From Deltaproteobacteria bacterium (lineage in GTDB: Bacteria > Desulfobacterota > Binatia > Binatales > Binataceae): a stretch of DNA of 64,000 nucleotides. Positions 52,232 to 60,519 of this stretch are shown here, one piece after another (position 1 is the first letter of the stretch; every line of letters begins with the position of its first letter). The stretch is from positions 1-64,000 of the forward strand of contig JAJXZF010000023.1 of the NCBI GenBank assembly GCA_021780225.1, read 5' to 3'. The notes under the pieces are model-generated. The model made no database searches. It was given only the letters and a program-made list of their open reading frames with translations, and was not told the DNA's origin. A program made the translations under genes and the position numbers.

Positions 52232-53098
52232 CTACTTCAGCACGGCCATCCTGTCGAGGGCGGCCGCGACCGCCTGCGTCCCGTCGAGGTCGTGGCCAAG
52301 AGCGCCCGCCGTGTTGAACATCGAGGCCATCAGCTTCAGCCCCGGCAGCGCGAGCCGGTTCTGGCGGGCGGCTTCATCTACCAGCCGCAGGTCCTTGCGG
52401 ATCAGCTTGATAAAAAATCCGGGGCGGTAATCGCGCGCGATAATCTTCGGGCCGAGGTTCGCGAGCTGCCACGAGCCGGCCGCGCCCGCGCCGATCGCCT
52501 CCAGCACGCGCGCCGGATCGAGTCCGCTCTCGCGCGCGAACAGCAGCGCCTCGGCCGCCGCTTCGAGCGCGAGCGCAACGGCGATCTGATTGGCGAGCTT
52601 GGTGGTCTGGCCCGCGCCCGGCGGTCCCATATGCGTGATCCGGCGGCCGAGCGGCTCGAACAGCGGACGCGCCCGCTCGAACGCCGCGGCCTCGCCGCCG
52701 GCCATAATCGTAAGCGCGCCGTCGATCGCCCCCTGCTCGCCGCCGGAGACGGGCGCGTCGAGGTAGCTGACGCCCACGGCGGCGAGACGCGCGGCGATTC
52801 CACGTTCCGCCTCGGGCGCGATCGTGCTCATGTCGATCGCGAGTTGGCCGCGCTCCAGCACCGGCTCGATCCGCGCGACTGTGCTTTCAACGTCGGGCGT
52901 GTCCGGGAGCATCAGGAACACCGCCGCGGCTCCGCGGACCGCCTCGGGCGCGTCCGCGACCACGGTGGCGCCATCGGCGGCGAGCGCGCGCGCCTTTTCC
53001 GGGCTGCGGTTGAAGACGCGCACGTGATGGCCCGCGCGGAGCAGCCTGCGCGCCATCGGCGCGCCCATGATTCCGGTTCCGATCCAGCCGATTTCCAT
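52232..53098 (-). CDS. NAD(P)-dependent 3-hydroxyisobutyrate dehydrogenase-family oxidoreductase
   Basis: This beta-hydroxyacid dehydrogenase of 288 residues is of the 3-hydroxyisobutyrate / tartronate semialdehyde / 6-phosphogluconate type. The N-terminal dinucleotide motif GWIGTGIMGAPMARRLL is followed by the basic residue NRS, which favours NADP. Substrate motifs DAPVSGGEQGA and the catalytic Lys in GQTTKLANQ follow, then the C-terminal helical domain FFIKLIRKDLRL. It lies upstream of and in line with the crotonase gene, so the two may act on the same branched-chain or hydroxyacid route. Confidence 0.88.
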   Translation of the reverse strand: MEIGWIGTGIMGAPMARRLLRAGHHVRVFNRSPEKARALAADGATVVADAPEAVRGAAAVFLMLPDTPDVESTVARIEPVLERGQLAIDMSTIAPEAERGIAARLAAVGVSYLDAPVSGGEQGAIDGALTIMAGGEAAAFERARPLFEPLGRRITHMGPPGAGQTTKLANQIAVALALEAAAEALLFARESGLDPARVLEAIGAGAAGSWQLANLGPKIIARDYRPGFFIKLIRKDLRLVDEAARQNRLALPGLKLMASMFNTAGALGHDLDGTQAVAAALDRMAVLK

Positions 53099-53196
53099 GG
53101 TTAATCCTCGCTATGCCGCGCTACGGCGTCGCGGATGCGCGGCGGGCGGCAGGATCGTCGCGCCAAGATGCCGTGCGGCGCAAGCGCCGGGCGGCG

Positions 53197-54096
53197 TCAC
53201 GCGCCGGCCGTGGCCGCGATTCCGGCGTCCGCTGGCACGGTCGCGTCGAACTGCGACATATCGAGCGCGAACTGGCCGTCCGGCGTATGCGTCGTGATAT
53301 CCGCCAGCCGGGCGCCCCAGATGATCTCCTCGGCGTTGTAGGAATGGCGTGAATAGACCGTCTGGGAGAAGGTTTCGTCGATTCCGATGAGGGAAATGGT
53401 GAGGTCGGCGTCGGCCGCGATCAATTCCTCGCGAGTGGTTGCATAAAACGGACTACCGGGAATAATCGGATGCACGGCGGTCCACGAATACGCGAAGATC
53501 GCGTTGCGCGTGCGCGATAGTTCGAGGTCGCGGAAACGGCGCACCTCCTCGCCTTCCGCAGTGCGTTCCTGACGGGCGAAGACCACGTGAATTTGCGCTT
53601 CGACGATCAAATTCGCGCGCACGTTCGCCATCCTGAACATCAGGCTGGGCACGCCGTCGCGCAGCGAGATAACGGCGTTGCGGCTGAAACGGACGCGCGC
53701 GGTCGGCCGCGAGAATTTGGCGAAAATCAGTCCGGTGACCATCGCGAGTCCGATCAGTCCGGTCAACGCCTCGACGCTCATCAGCAGATGGGCCACAAGG
53801 GTGATTGGCGCCATCCGGCCATAGCCGATCGTCGCCATGGTTTCGACGCTGAAGAAAAATGAATCGGAAAAACTGCCGGGACGCGCGTTCTCGATCCCCG
53901 CGTCGAGCCAGTAGCCCAACCCGAATATGGTGTTGAGGACGACGAACGCCGTCGCAATTTGCAGCAACAAGGACGGCCATGATGAATTCAGCAGATGATG
54001 ATAAAAGTCGGCGAAATAGCCGTCTCCGCGCGCCGGCAACGAGCGCCGTCTTTGCCGGACGAGCAGCCGATTGGCGCGCGATCCGAAGATTGCCAT
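53197..54096 (-). CDS. KirBac-type inward-rectifier potassium channel
   Basis: This is a K+ channel of 299 residues with two membrane helices and a cytoplasmic Kir domain. Helix 1 lies at about residues 43-62 and the pore loop carries the selectivity filter TIGYG at residues 89-93. Helix 2 follows (LLMSVEALTGLIGLAMVTGLIFAKFSRP core), then the cytosolic immunoglobulin-like half (VRFSRNAVISLRDGVPSLMFRMANVR). The family is gated by ligands or lipids. The C-terminal domain ends in a short Ala-rich tail. The gene lies upstream of the oxidoreductase pair on the same strand, but an association in function is not evident. Confidence 0.9.
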   Translation of the reverse strand: MAIFGSRANRLLVRQRRRSLPARGDGYFADFYHHLLNSSWPSLLLQIATAFVVLNTIFGLGYWLDAGIENARPGSFSDSFFFSVETMATIGYGRMAPITLVAHLLMSVEALTGLIGLAMVTGLIFAKFSRPTARVRFSRNAVISLRDGVPSLMFRMANVRANLIVEAQIHVVFARQERTAEGEEVRRFRDLELSRTRNAIFAYSWTAVHPIIPGSPFYATTREELIAADADLTISLIGIDETFSQTVYSRHSYNAEEIIWGARLADITTHTPDGQFALDMSQFDATVPADAGIAATAGA

Positions 54097-54214
54097 GCGC
54101 GCAAGCTTAGCCGACGCCGTGGCGTGCGCGCACTAGCGCATATGCGGATGGACTCGTTCGGCGCCGTCATATCGAACGCGATTGCGCGGTATCGGGCGTT
54201 CGTTCAGGTATGAA

Positions 54215-54256
54215 GCGGGCGGCCGATCCTTTTGGATCGGCCGCCCGCCGTTTTTT
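54215..54256 (+). terminator. Classical Rho-independent terminator on the plus strand
   Basis: A perfect 15-bp stem GCGGGCGGCCGATCC / GGATCGGCCGCCCGC around TTTT (54230-54233) is followed on the plus strand by CG and six T (54251-54256). It lies 3 bp beyond the stop of the minus-strand 392-residue gene. The U-run faces away from that gene, toward plus-strand transcription, for which no gene is known here. Confidence 0.8.
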
Positions 54257-54259
54257 GGC

Positions 54260-55438
54260 TTAACTCCAAACCGACGGAGGCACCGGAACCGGACCGCTCG
54301 GAACCAGCGTCGCCACCGAAACGTGCGGCCACGTCAGCGTGTTGAAGTTCAAAAATACCTCCTGGGAGTACTGAATCTGCGTCGAAAATACCTTGATCAC
54401 TCGCGGCGCAGAGATTTCGATCGGCGGATGCACGAGGAATTTCGGCACCGGCTGACCGGCCTCGCCGCCCTCCGCATGGATCGTCATCGGCGGCTGGCCG
54501 AGCTTGAAAATCGGCACGACGATCGTGTGTTCGACCGTTTCAATCCAGAACGTCGCATTCATCTTCAACGTCTGCGCGTTCGGGCCGGCCGGCGCCAGAT
54601 TCGCCAGAGCGCCGGGATTCCCAAGCAGGAAGGCGATATTCTCGGCGCCGCCGCCAAACAAGGGCGATGCCGGATTGGTCGAAATCGATATCGTGGTGGT
54701 TGAAGTGATCGCCTGCGACGCGATGTGGTTGCGCAAGACCGTGTTCGGATCGGTCAGCATCGCCTGCGTAATCGTGCCGGCTGTGATAAACGGCCCAAGG
54801 TCCTGCGGAATCCGCGGCGTATTGCCATTGGTCGCCGTCTGACTCGCGAACGGAATTCTGGTGTTCGGCGGAGCCGTGGTGAATGGCGTGATATCGACGG
54901 ACGGGATTGTCGGTTTGCCGCTGATTGTCGATGACGTTCCCTGCGCGACGACCGTCGTGCCGTGCGGAATCGACGCCATCCGCACCAGCGTCGTGCCCTC
55001 GGCCGGATCGCTGGTGGACGGCACGATCACCCAAAGACCCGGCTCGAGATGGATTCCGGCCGGCTGAGTCGGAATCGTGATATCGGAAATCGCTTGCAGA
55101 TAGGGTACGCCGTTAAGAAAGACGTCCCGTTGAACCATCCCACGGTTGGGCACGCTGCCAAGGCTCGCCGAAAACGACAGCGTCTCCGAAGTCAGGTTGA
55201 GCTCCAGAATGTTGTCGCTGCCGGGCTGCGGAACGGGCAGCGGCGTCGGCGTGGCGGGGTTCTGCGGGCGGAAGATGGTGTTGAAGCCATTGCCGACAAA
55301 TGTGCCGACGAAGGCGGCCAGCGGTCCGAGGCTCGGCGCAGCGGATGGCATCACCTTGAACTTGGTGAGGGCCGAAACCTCGCTGAATCGGAAGCTGGCC
55401 GGAATCGACACGGCGGACTCGAGTTTCGTTTCGCTCAT
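54260..55438 (-). CDS. Protein of unknown function, 392 residues, with two calycin-like segments
   Basis: The function is not recognised. There is no signal peptide or membrane helix. Near residues 40-70 lies LAAFVGTFVGNGFNTIFRPQ, a form that resembles the N-terminal strand of nitrobindin/lipocalin-like beta barrels. Then comes LELNLTSETLSF, followed by PNRGMVQRDVFLNGVPYLQAIS and IHLEPGLWVIVPSTSDPAEGTTLVRMASIPHGTTV. The C-terminal part holds GGGAENIAFLLGN and NATFWIETVEHT. A heme-binding or lipid-binding role is possible but unproven. The ribosome site GGGAGG lies 8 bases before the ATG. It is codon-wise like its neighbours and is transcribed alone. Confidence 0.65.
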   Translation of the reverse strand: MSETKLESAVSIPASFRFSEVSALTKFKVMPSAAPSLGPLAAFVGTFVGNGFNTIFRPQNPATPTPLPVPQPGSDNILELNLTSETLSFSASLGSVPNRGMVQRDVFLNGVPYLQAISDITIPTQPAGIHLEPGLWVIVPSTSDPAEGTTLVRMASIPHGTTVVAQGTSSTISGKPTIPSVDITPFTTAPPNTRIPFASQTATNGNTPRIPQDLGPFITAGTITQAMLTDPNTVLRNHIASQAITSTTTISISTNPASPLFGGGAENIAFLLGNPGALANLAPAGPNAQTLKMNATFWIETVEHTIVVPIFKLGQPPMTIHAEGGEAGQPVPKFLVHPPIEISAPRVIKVFSTQIQYSQEVFLNFNTLTWPHVSVATLVPSGPVPVPPSVWS

Positions 55439-55779
55439 TATTGTTCCTCCCCTTTTTGCGGAGCCGGCTAGGCGGAGCGCGCGTCCAATTACGCGCGGTC
55501 CGGTTCGATTGCTCCGCGCGCATCATTGAGCAACGGCGGCGCCACGTTTGGTGTTGGAATCAAACCTTGATTTTGCGAAGGAATTTCGATCGACGGCGCC
55601 AGGAAAAGTTTACGGCGCCCGCACAATTTGCACTACACTGCTAGTTAAAACATCCAATAGCCGTCGTGGTGATTGAGCATGGTTATAATTGTTTGCTGGC
55701 CTATCCTCGCCATAGCCATCACGCGCTAAGCGGGGTCTGGTGCGATGGGACCGACCTTGCTTAATATTCGATTAACCAA
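55439..55779. other. Intergenic region, 341 bp
   Basis: This stretch separates the minus-strand 392-residue gene from the remnant at 55780. It must include the promoter for the former. Local AT-rich sequence (TATAAT at 55683-55688) resembles a -10 box on the plus strand, but no -35 element at the proper distance is clear. No RNA gene was identified. Confidence 0.3.
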
Positions 55780-56031
55780 ATGTCATCGAAAGAAAGCATC
55801 GGCGGAGCAACCACTACTCTATTCAGGCCGGTCGGTCCGGCTGAGCTAGCCTTGATCCGCGAATCCGATTGGCGGCGCTTTCCGCCCAGATTGCCGGAAC
55901 AGCCGATTTTTAATCCGGTACTAACTGAGAATTACGCGCGGCAGATCTGGATACTCGAGTCGAGCCAGGGCACCCAGATCGAAGTAGCAAGTGCGCGGAT
56001 AGATTCTCGGGTCAAGCCCGAGAATGACTAA
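55780..56031 (+). pseudogene. Truncated small gene ending inside a repeat
   Basis: The 83-codon frame begins SSKESIGGATTTLFRPVGPAELALI and continues RRFPPRLPEQPIFNPVLTENYARQI. That part is well formed and recalls a conserved small protein of unknown role (LFRPVGPxEL... FPPRLPEQPIFxPV, usually continued by ARDWN). Here the sequence after NYARQI changes to WILESS... and ends in IDSRVKPEND, which is simply the B repeat (56002-56028) translated. So the 3' part of the gene is missing and the repeat supplies the stop. It probably gives no functional product. Confidence 0.6.
56002..56028. repeat. Single B-unit palindrome
   Basis: GATTCTCGGGTCAAGCCCGAGAATGAC is the same type of palindrome as the B units at 16112, 49469 and 51051. 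It forms a hairpin CTCGGG/CCCGAG. It supplies the last codons of the preceding gene remnant. Confidence 0.75.
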
Positions 56032-56174
56032 TTGGCGCGTCTTCTATTGATCTCTGTAAAATATTGTGACATCCAAAGCGCGAAACCCTCACGCTGGCGG
56101 GATAAAGACGCTCCCGTGCTGTCACTATAATAAGCAGGATTCAATAGTTGACGCCTCCAGCCCAGCCGCTCCAC

Positions 56175-56255
56175 CTGTCATTCTGAGGCGCAGCCGAAGA
56201 ATCCCGGAATTCCCTTCGCAAGACTCAGGGCAGGCTTTCGGTGCGCTCAGAATGA
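56175..56255. repeat. Interspersed A-unit pair (inverted) next to the F420-type oxidoreductase 3' end
   Basis: GTCATTCTGAGGCGCAGCC...GAAGAATCCC faces ...GGTGCGCTCAGAATGA across a central CGGAATTCC core. It lies 46 bp after the stop codon of the oxidoreductase, which is again the 3' side of a gene, as for the copies at 15956 and 51360. Confidence 0.7.
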
Positions 56256-56300
56256 AAATGCGGGCGCTGCCGCTGATGCGGATATTTTTGAGACACGGCA

Positions 56301-57275
56301 CTAACGGAAAGCGGGGATCACCTTCGCGGCGAAAAGTTCCAGATGCTCCTGCGCCCAGCGCGGCGGCAAGCCCGGCGGCAGCGTCCACGAATAGTAATGC
56401 GTGACGGGAACCTTGCCGAGGTATTCGCGGATCATCCGAATACACTCGGCCGGATCGGCGACTTTTAGTCCGCCCGTCTCGCGCAGATGCTCACGATCGC
56501 GGATATAGACCGGGTTGCGGTTCTGGCCGGCCTTGGCCGCCCATTCGGTGTATAGATTCGACTGGTAAATGATATGGTCGGCGGCCTCGTTGAAGGTCTT
56601 GTCGGGATCGTTCGCGCAGATAAGCCATCGATGACCCCCGCCGAAGCGAACGTTGTCGGCCGATTTTCCCGCCTTGCGCAATTCCTCGACGTAAGCGTCA
56701 TAAACGCGGCGCAGCGCGGGCGGGGTAAAGCCGCCAACCCAGATCGGAGGGCGCGGACGCTGAATCGGCTCGGGAGTGAGCCTGACCTTATTGACCTCGA
56801 AGAATTTGCCTTTGAACGATAGCGTCTCGCCCTGCAGCAGCCGGCCGATAATCTCGAGGGCTTCGTTGGTGCGGCCGCCGCGTTCGTTGAACGGCACATT
56901 GAAACCCTGAAATTCCTCGACCTTGTAACCAACGCCGACGCCCAATTCGAAGCGTCCGCCGGAGATAACATCGACCACCGCGATATCTTCGGCGAGCCGC
57001 ACTGGATTGTGAAACGGCATCAGGAGCACGCCAAGTGGAATCCGAATACGTTTGGTGCGCGCGGCGATCGCGGCTGCGGCCGGCAGCATCGACGGCAAAT
57101 AGCCGTCATCGATGAAATGATGCTCGGAGAGCCAGACGTCATCGAAGCCGTGATCCTCGGCCCAAACGATCTGGTCAAGGATTTCGCGATAGAGCCGGTC
57201 GTAAGGCTGCCGCCATTGGGCGGGATTGCGGAAGTCGTACCAGAGGCCGAAACGGACGTTCTGCGTCGTACTCAT
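56301..57275 (-). CDS. LLM-class flavin-dependent oxidoreductase (F420 type)
   Basis: This luciferase-like TIM-barrel enzyme of 324 residues probably uses reduced F420 or FMN. It has VRFGLWYDFRNP at the N-terminus, EDHGFDDVWLSEHHF, IPLGVLLMPFHNPVRLAEDIAVVD and the glycine loop ELGVGVGYKVEEF. The later PPIWVGG strand is also typical of the family. The ATG at 57275 has a GGAG site about 9 bases upstream; an upstream in-frame start would add 26 non-family residues. F420-type members are common in actinobacteria and in some uncultured Gram-negatives. The substrate is unknown. It is followed 46 bp later by an A repeat. Confidence 0.87.
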   Translation of the reverse strand: MSTTQNVRFGLWYDFRNPAQWRQPYDRLYREILDQIVWAEDHGFDDVWLSEHHFIDDGYLPSMLPAAAAIAARTKRIRIPLGVLLMPFHNPVRLAEDIAVVDVISGGRFELGVGVGYKVEEFQGFNVPFNERGGRTNEALEIIGRLLQGETLSFKGKFFEVNKVRLTPEPIQRPRPPIWVGGFTPPALRRVYDAYVEELRKAGKSADNVRFGGGHRWLICANDPDKTFNEAADHIIYQSNLYTEWAAKAGQNRNPVYIRDREHLRETGGLKVADPAECIRMIREYLGKVPVTHYYSWTLPPGLPPRWAQEHLELFAAKVIPAFR

Positions 57276-57389
57276 CGGGTCGCTCTCCGAAAGGAGGTTC
57301 GCCGCTTTTAAAGCGATGCGGGCGCAAAGCGGTATCGATGACGGGTTTCGCACACGGCGCGGCTCGCGCGCAAGCGCCTGCGCGCAACG

Positions 57390-60300
57390 TCAATCGATCG
57401 CGCGCAAGCCTTCGGCGGGCGTCGCATTTTCCGCGTTCGCCGCCGCGACGCTATTGCCGGATCCGCCGGCGAACCAACCGTAAAGGATGGGCATCACGTA
57501 AAGCGTGAAGGGCGTCGCCGTGAGCAGTCCGCCGATTACCACCGTCGCAAGCGGACGCTGTACTTCAGCGCCGGCGCCATGCGAAACCGCCATCGGAATA
57601 AATCCGAAGAGAGCGACCAGCGAGGCCATCAGGATCGGCCGCAGACGATCCCTGACGCCGGTTTCCAACGCATAGGCGAGCGGATGACCGGCTTCGCGCA
57701 AACGGTTGATCTCCGACATCAGCACCACGCCGTTGAGCACCGATACGCCGAACAACGTGATGAAGCCGACGCCCGCGGTGATCGAAAAAGTCAGATTTCG
57801 CAAGAAGAGCGCAAGAATTCCGCCCGCGGCGCCGATCAGAACGTTGCTGAAAATCAGCAACGCGAACCGCATCGAAGAAAACGTGTTGTACAGCAGAACG
57901 AGGATTAGCAGGAGGGACGCCGGCGCGAGCACCATCAGACGCGCCGAAGCACGCGACAAATTTTCATACTGGCCGCCCCATTCGAGACGCCATCCACGCG
58001 GCAATTGGACCTGGCTTGCGATCGCGAAGCGCGCGCGCGACACGAACGTAGCGAGATCGACGCCGCGAACGTTGGCCGCGACCGTAACCTGGCGCGTAAG
58101 GTTGGTGCGCCAGATCGAAACCGGGCCTTCGCTTTGATCGAATCGCGCCAGCTGAGCGATCGGAATCAAAGCGCCGTCGGGAGCGGCGATCTTGATGTCG
58201 TGAAGGCGATCCAGGTTGGAACGGGCCGACTCGTCGAAACGCACCTGCAACGGGAATCGCGCCTGACCTTCCATCACCTGCCCGACGACGTGGCCGCCAA
58301 TGGTTTCGACCGCGTCGAGCACGTCGCCGGCGTTGATTCCGTAACGAGCGATGGCCGCGCGATCGATCTTGATATCGATCGACGGCAGGCCATAGCGTGG
58401 AATCATCTTCAAATCGGCGGCGCCGGGCAGCCCGGCTAGAACGCCGCGAATCTTGCGACCCGTCTTCATCATCGCGTCCAGATCGTCGCCGTAGATGCGA
58501 ATGGCGACGTCGCCCTTGACGCCGGCGATCATATCGTTGACGCGCGACTCGATCGGTTGCGAGAAGCCGTAGCTGATTTCGGGCACGCGGCGAGCGAGCT
58601 GGCGGGAGATCTCGCCGATCAACTCGTCGCGGTTGCGCACGCGCCATTCGCTGCGCGGCTTGAGGAAAACGTAAACGTCGCTTTCGTCGGGGCCGATCGT
58701 GTCAGTGGCGATTTCGGGCCGGCCGATACGGCTGACGACATGGGCGACCTCCGGCAGTTCGAGCATCGCTTTTTCAGCCGCGGTCGAGGTGCGCACGGCG
58801 TGTTCGAGCGAAATGCTGGGAATCTGCATCACGTCGAGATTGAGCGCGCCCTCGTCGAGGGTCGGAATAAATTCCGCGCCGAGAAACGGCGCGATCGCGA
58901 AGCTCACGATCAGCACGAGCGCCGACGACGCCACAACGATGCGCGGCCGCGCGCCGATCCATCGCGCCAAGCGCTCATGAATCCGCTCCGCCTGGCGGGC
59001 GGTCCACGGCTCGCCGACGGCGGTGCGGCGCAAAAAGACCGAGGCCATCACGGGCACATAAGTGAGCGCGAAGACGAGGGAGCCGACGAGCGCGAAGATC
59101 ACCGTCAGCGCCATCGGGCGAAACATTTTACCTTCGACGTTCTGGAAACTGAGAATCGGCAGGTAAACGACGATGATGATGCCAATGGCGAAAACAATCG
59201 GGCGCAATACCTCGCGGCCGGCTTCGAAAACGATATGAGCCATCGAGCGCGCCGGGTCGCGCTCGCGCGCCATTCGATGAAAGATGTTTTCGACCATGAC
59301 GACGGAGCCGTCAACGATAAGCCCGAAATCGATCGCGCCAAGACTCATCAGATTGCCCGACACGCCCATCCGGTTCATCCCGATAAATGCGGCGAGCATC
59401 GCGAGGGGAATCACGGAGGCGACGATCAGGCTGGCCCTCAAATCGCCGAGGAACAGAAACAACAGCAGGGTGACGAGAATCGCGCCCTCGATAAGATTGT
59501 GCGCGACGGTGTCGATCGTGCGGCTGATCAATTCCGAGCGGTCGTAATAGGGAACGATTTTCACGCCCGGCGGAAGCGACGGCTCGATCTGCGCGAGCCT
59601 GGCTTTGACGCCGGCGACGACAATCCGCGAATTCTGGCCGATCAGAAGCATCACGACGCCGGCCACGGTCTCGCCCTTGCCGTCGTGAGTGACGGCGCCT
59701 TGCCGGAGCATCGGAGCGAACGCGACGCGGCCGAGATTGCGAATATAGATCGGCACGCCGCGATGGCTGCCGACGACCACGTTGCCGACGTCTTCGAGGC
59801 TGCCGATGAGCGCGGAGCCGCGAATCACCTCCTGCTCGCCGTTGCGCACGATATAGCCGCCGCCGGCGCTCATGTTGTTGCGCTCGAGCGCGCGAAAAAC
59901 GTTCTCCAGGCTCAGGCCGTAGGCGACAAGCGAATCGGGCCGCAACTGGACTTCGTAGGTCTTCAGCTGGCCGCCGTAGGAATTAACCTCGACGACGCCG
60001 GGAACCTCTTTGAGGCGCGGCGCGATTTGCCAGTCGAGGACGGAGCGCAAGTCCATCAAAGAGCGATGAGGATCGACCACTTCGAATTGGAAGATTTCCC
60101 CGAGCGTCGTGGAAACCGGCGTCATCTCGGGGGGACCATAGCCCTGCGGGAGCATCGCGGCGGCGGACGGCAAGCGCTCCATCACGAGGCGGCGTGCGAA
60201 ATAGATATCCAATCCTTCGTCGAAGTAAACCGAGACCGACGAAAGGCCGAATCGCGAAATCGAGCGGATTTCCGAGATCCCGGCCAGCCCGCGCATCGAG

Positions 60301-60512
60301 ACTTCGATCGGAAACGTAATCAGCTTCTCGACTTCGACCGCACCGAGGCCGGGCGCTTCGGTGACGATCTGGACCACGTTCGGCGTGACGTCGGGCGAGG
60401 CGTCGATGGGCAGAAGCGTCATCGCGCGCAAGCCGATCGCGACAAAGACGACGACCAGAATCATCGTCATCAGCCGATTTTGCAGGGCCGCTTCGAACAG
60501 GCGATGCGACAT
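57390..60512 (-). CDS. czcA: Heavy-metal efflux RND permease, CzcA/CusA type
   Basis: This inner-membrane proton-driven RND pump of 1040 residues belongs to the heavy-metal (HME) branch. The N-terminus FEAALQNRLMTMILVVVFVAIG is followed by LPIDASPDVTPNVVQIVT, which is characteristic of HME pumps. TM4 carries DFGLIVDGSVVMVEN, where one Asp of the drug-pump pair is replaced. It exports ions such as Co, Zn, Cd, Cu or Ag; the metal cannot be fixed. The ATG at 60512 is chosen because the extra upstream frame is read-through from czcB. It follows czcB after 7 bp and is the last gene of the operon. Confidence 0.9.
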   Translation of the reverse strand: MSHRLFEAALQNRLMTMILVVVFVAIGLRAMTLLPIDASPDVTPNVVQIVTEAPGLGAVEVEKLITFPIEVSMRGLAGISEIRSISRFGLSSVSVYFDEGLDIYFARRLVMERLPSAAAMLPQGYGPPEMTPVSTTLGEIFQFEVVDPHRSLMDLRSVLDWQIAPRLKEVPGVVEVNSYGGQLKTYEVQLRPDSLVAYGLSLENVFRALERNNMSAGGGYIVRNGEQEVIRGSALIGSLEDVGNVVVGSHRGVPIYIRNLGRVAFAPMLRQGAVTHDGKGETVAGVVMLLIGQNSRIVVAGVKARLAQIEPSLPPGVKIVPYYDRSELISRTIDTVAHNLIEGAILVTLLLFLFLGDLRASLIVASVIPLAMLAAFIGMNRMGVSGNLMSLGAIDFGLIVDGSVVMVENIFHRMARERDPARSMAHIVFEAGREVLRPIVFAIGIIIVVYLPILSFQNVEGKMFRPMALTVIFALVGSLVFALTYVPVMASVFLRRTAVGEPWTARQAERIHERLARWIGARPRIVVASSALVLIVSFAIAPFLGAEFIPTLDEGALNLDVMQIPSISLEHAVRTSTAAEKAMLELPEVAHVVSRIGRPEIATDTIGPDESDVYVFLKPRSEWRVRNRDELIGEISRQLARRVPEISYGFSQPIESRVNDMIAGVKGDVAIRIYGDDLDAMMKTGRKIRGVLAGLPGAADLKMIPRYGLPSIDIKIDRAAIARYGINAGDVLDAVETIGGHVVGQVMEGQARFPLQVRFDESARSNLDRLHDIKIAAPDGALIPIAQLARFDQSEGPVSIWRTNLTRQVTVAANVRGVDLATFVSRARFAIASQVQLPRGWRLEWGGQYENLSRASARLMVLAPASLLLILVLLYNTFSSMRFALLIFSNVLIGAAGGILALFLRNLTFSITAGVGFITLFGVSVLNGVVLMSEINRLREAGHPLAYALETGVRDRLRPILMASLVALFGFIPMAVSHGAGAEVQRPLATVVIGGLLTATPFTLYVMPILYGWFAGGSGNSVAAANAENATPAEGLRAID

Positions 60513-60519
60513 GGCTGGC

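Noticed and set aside
56066-56404. 112-codon plus-strand frame
   Set aside because: It is composed of the A repeat and antisense of the oxidoreductase end, with no start signal.
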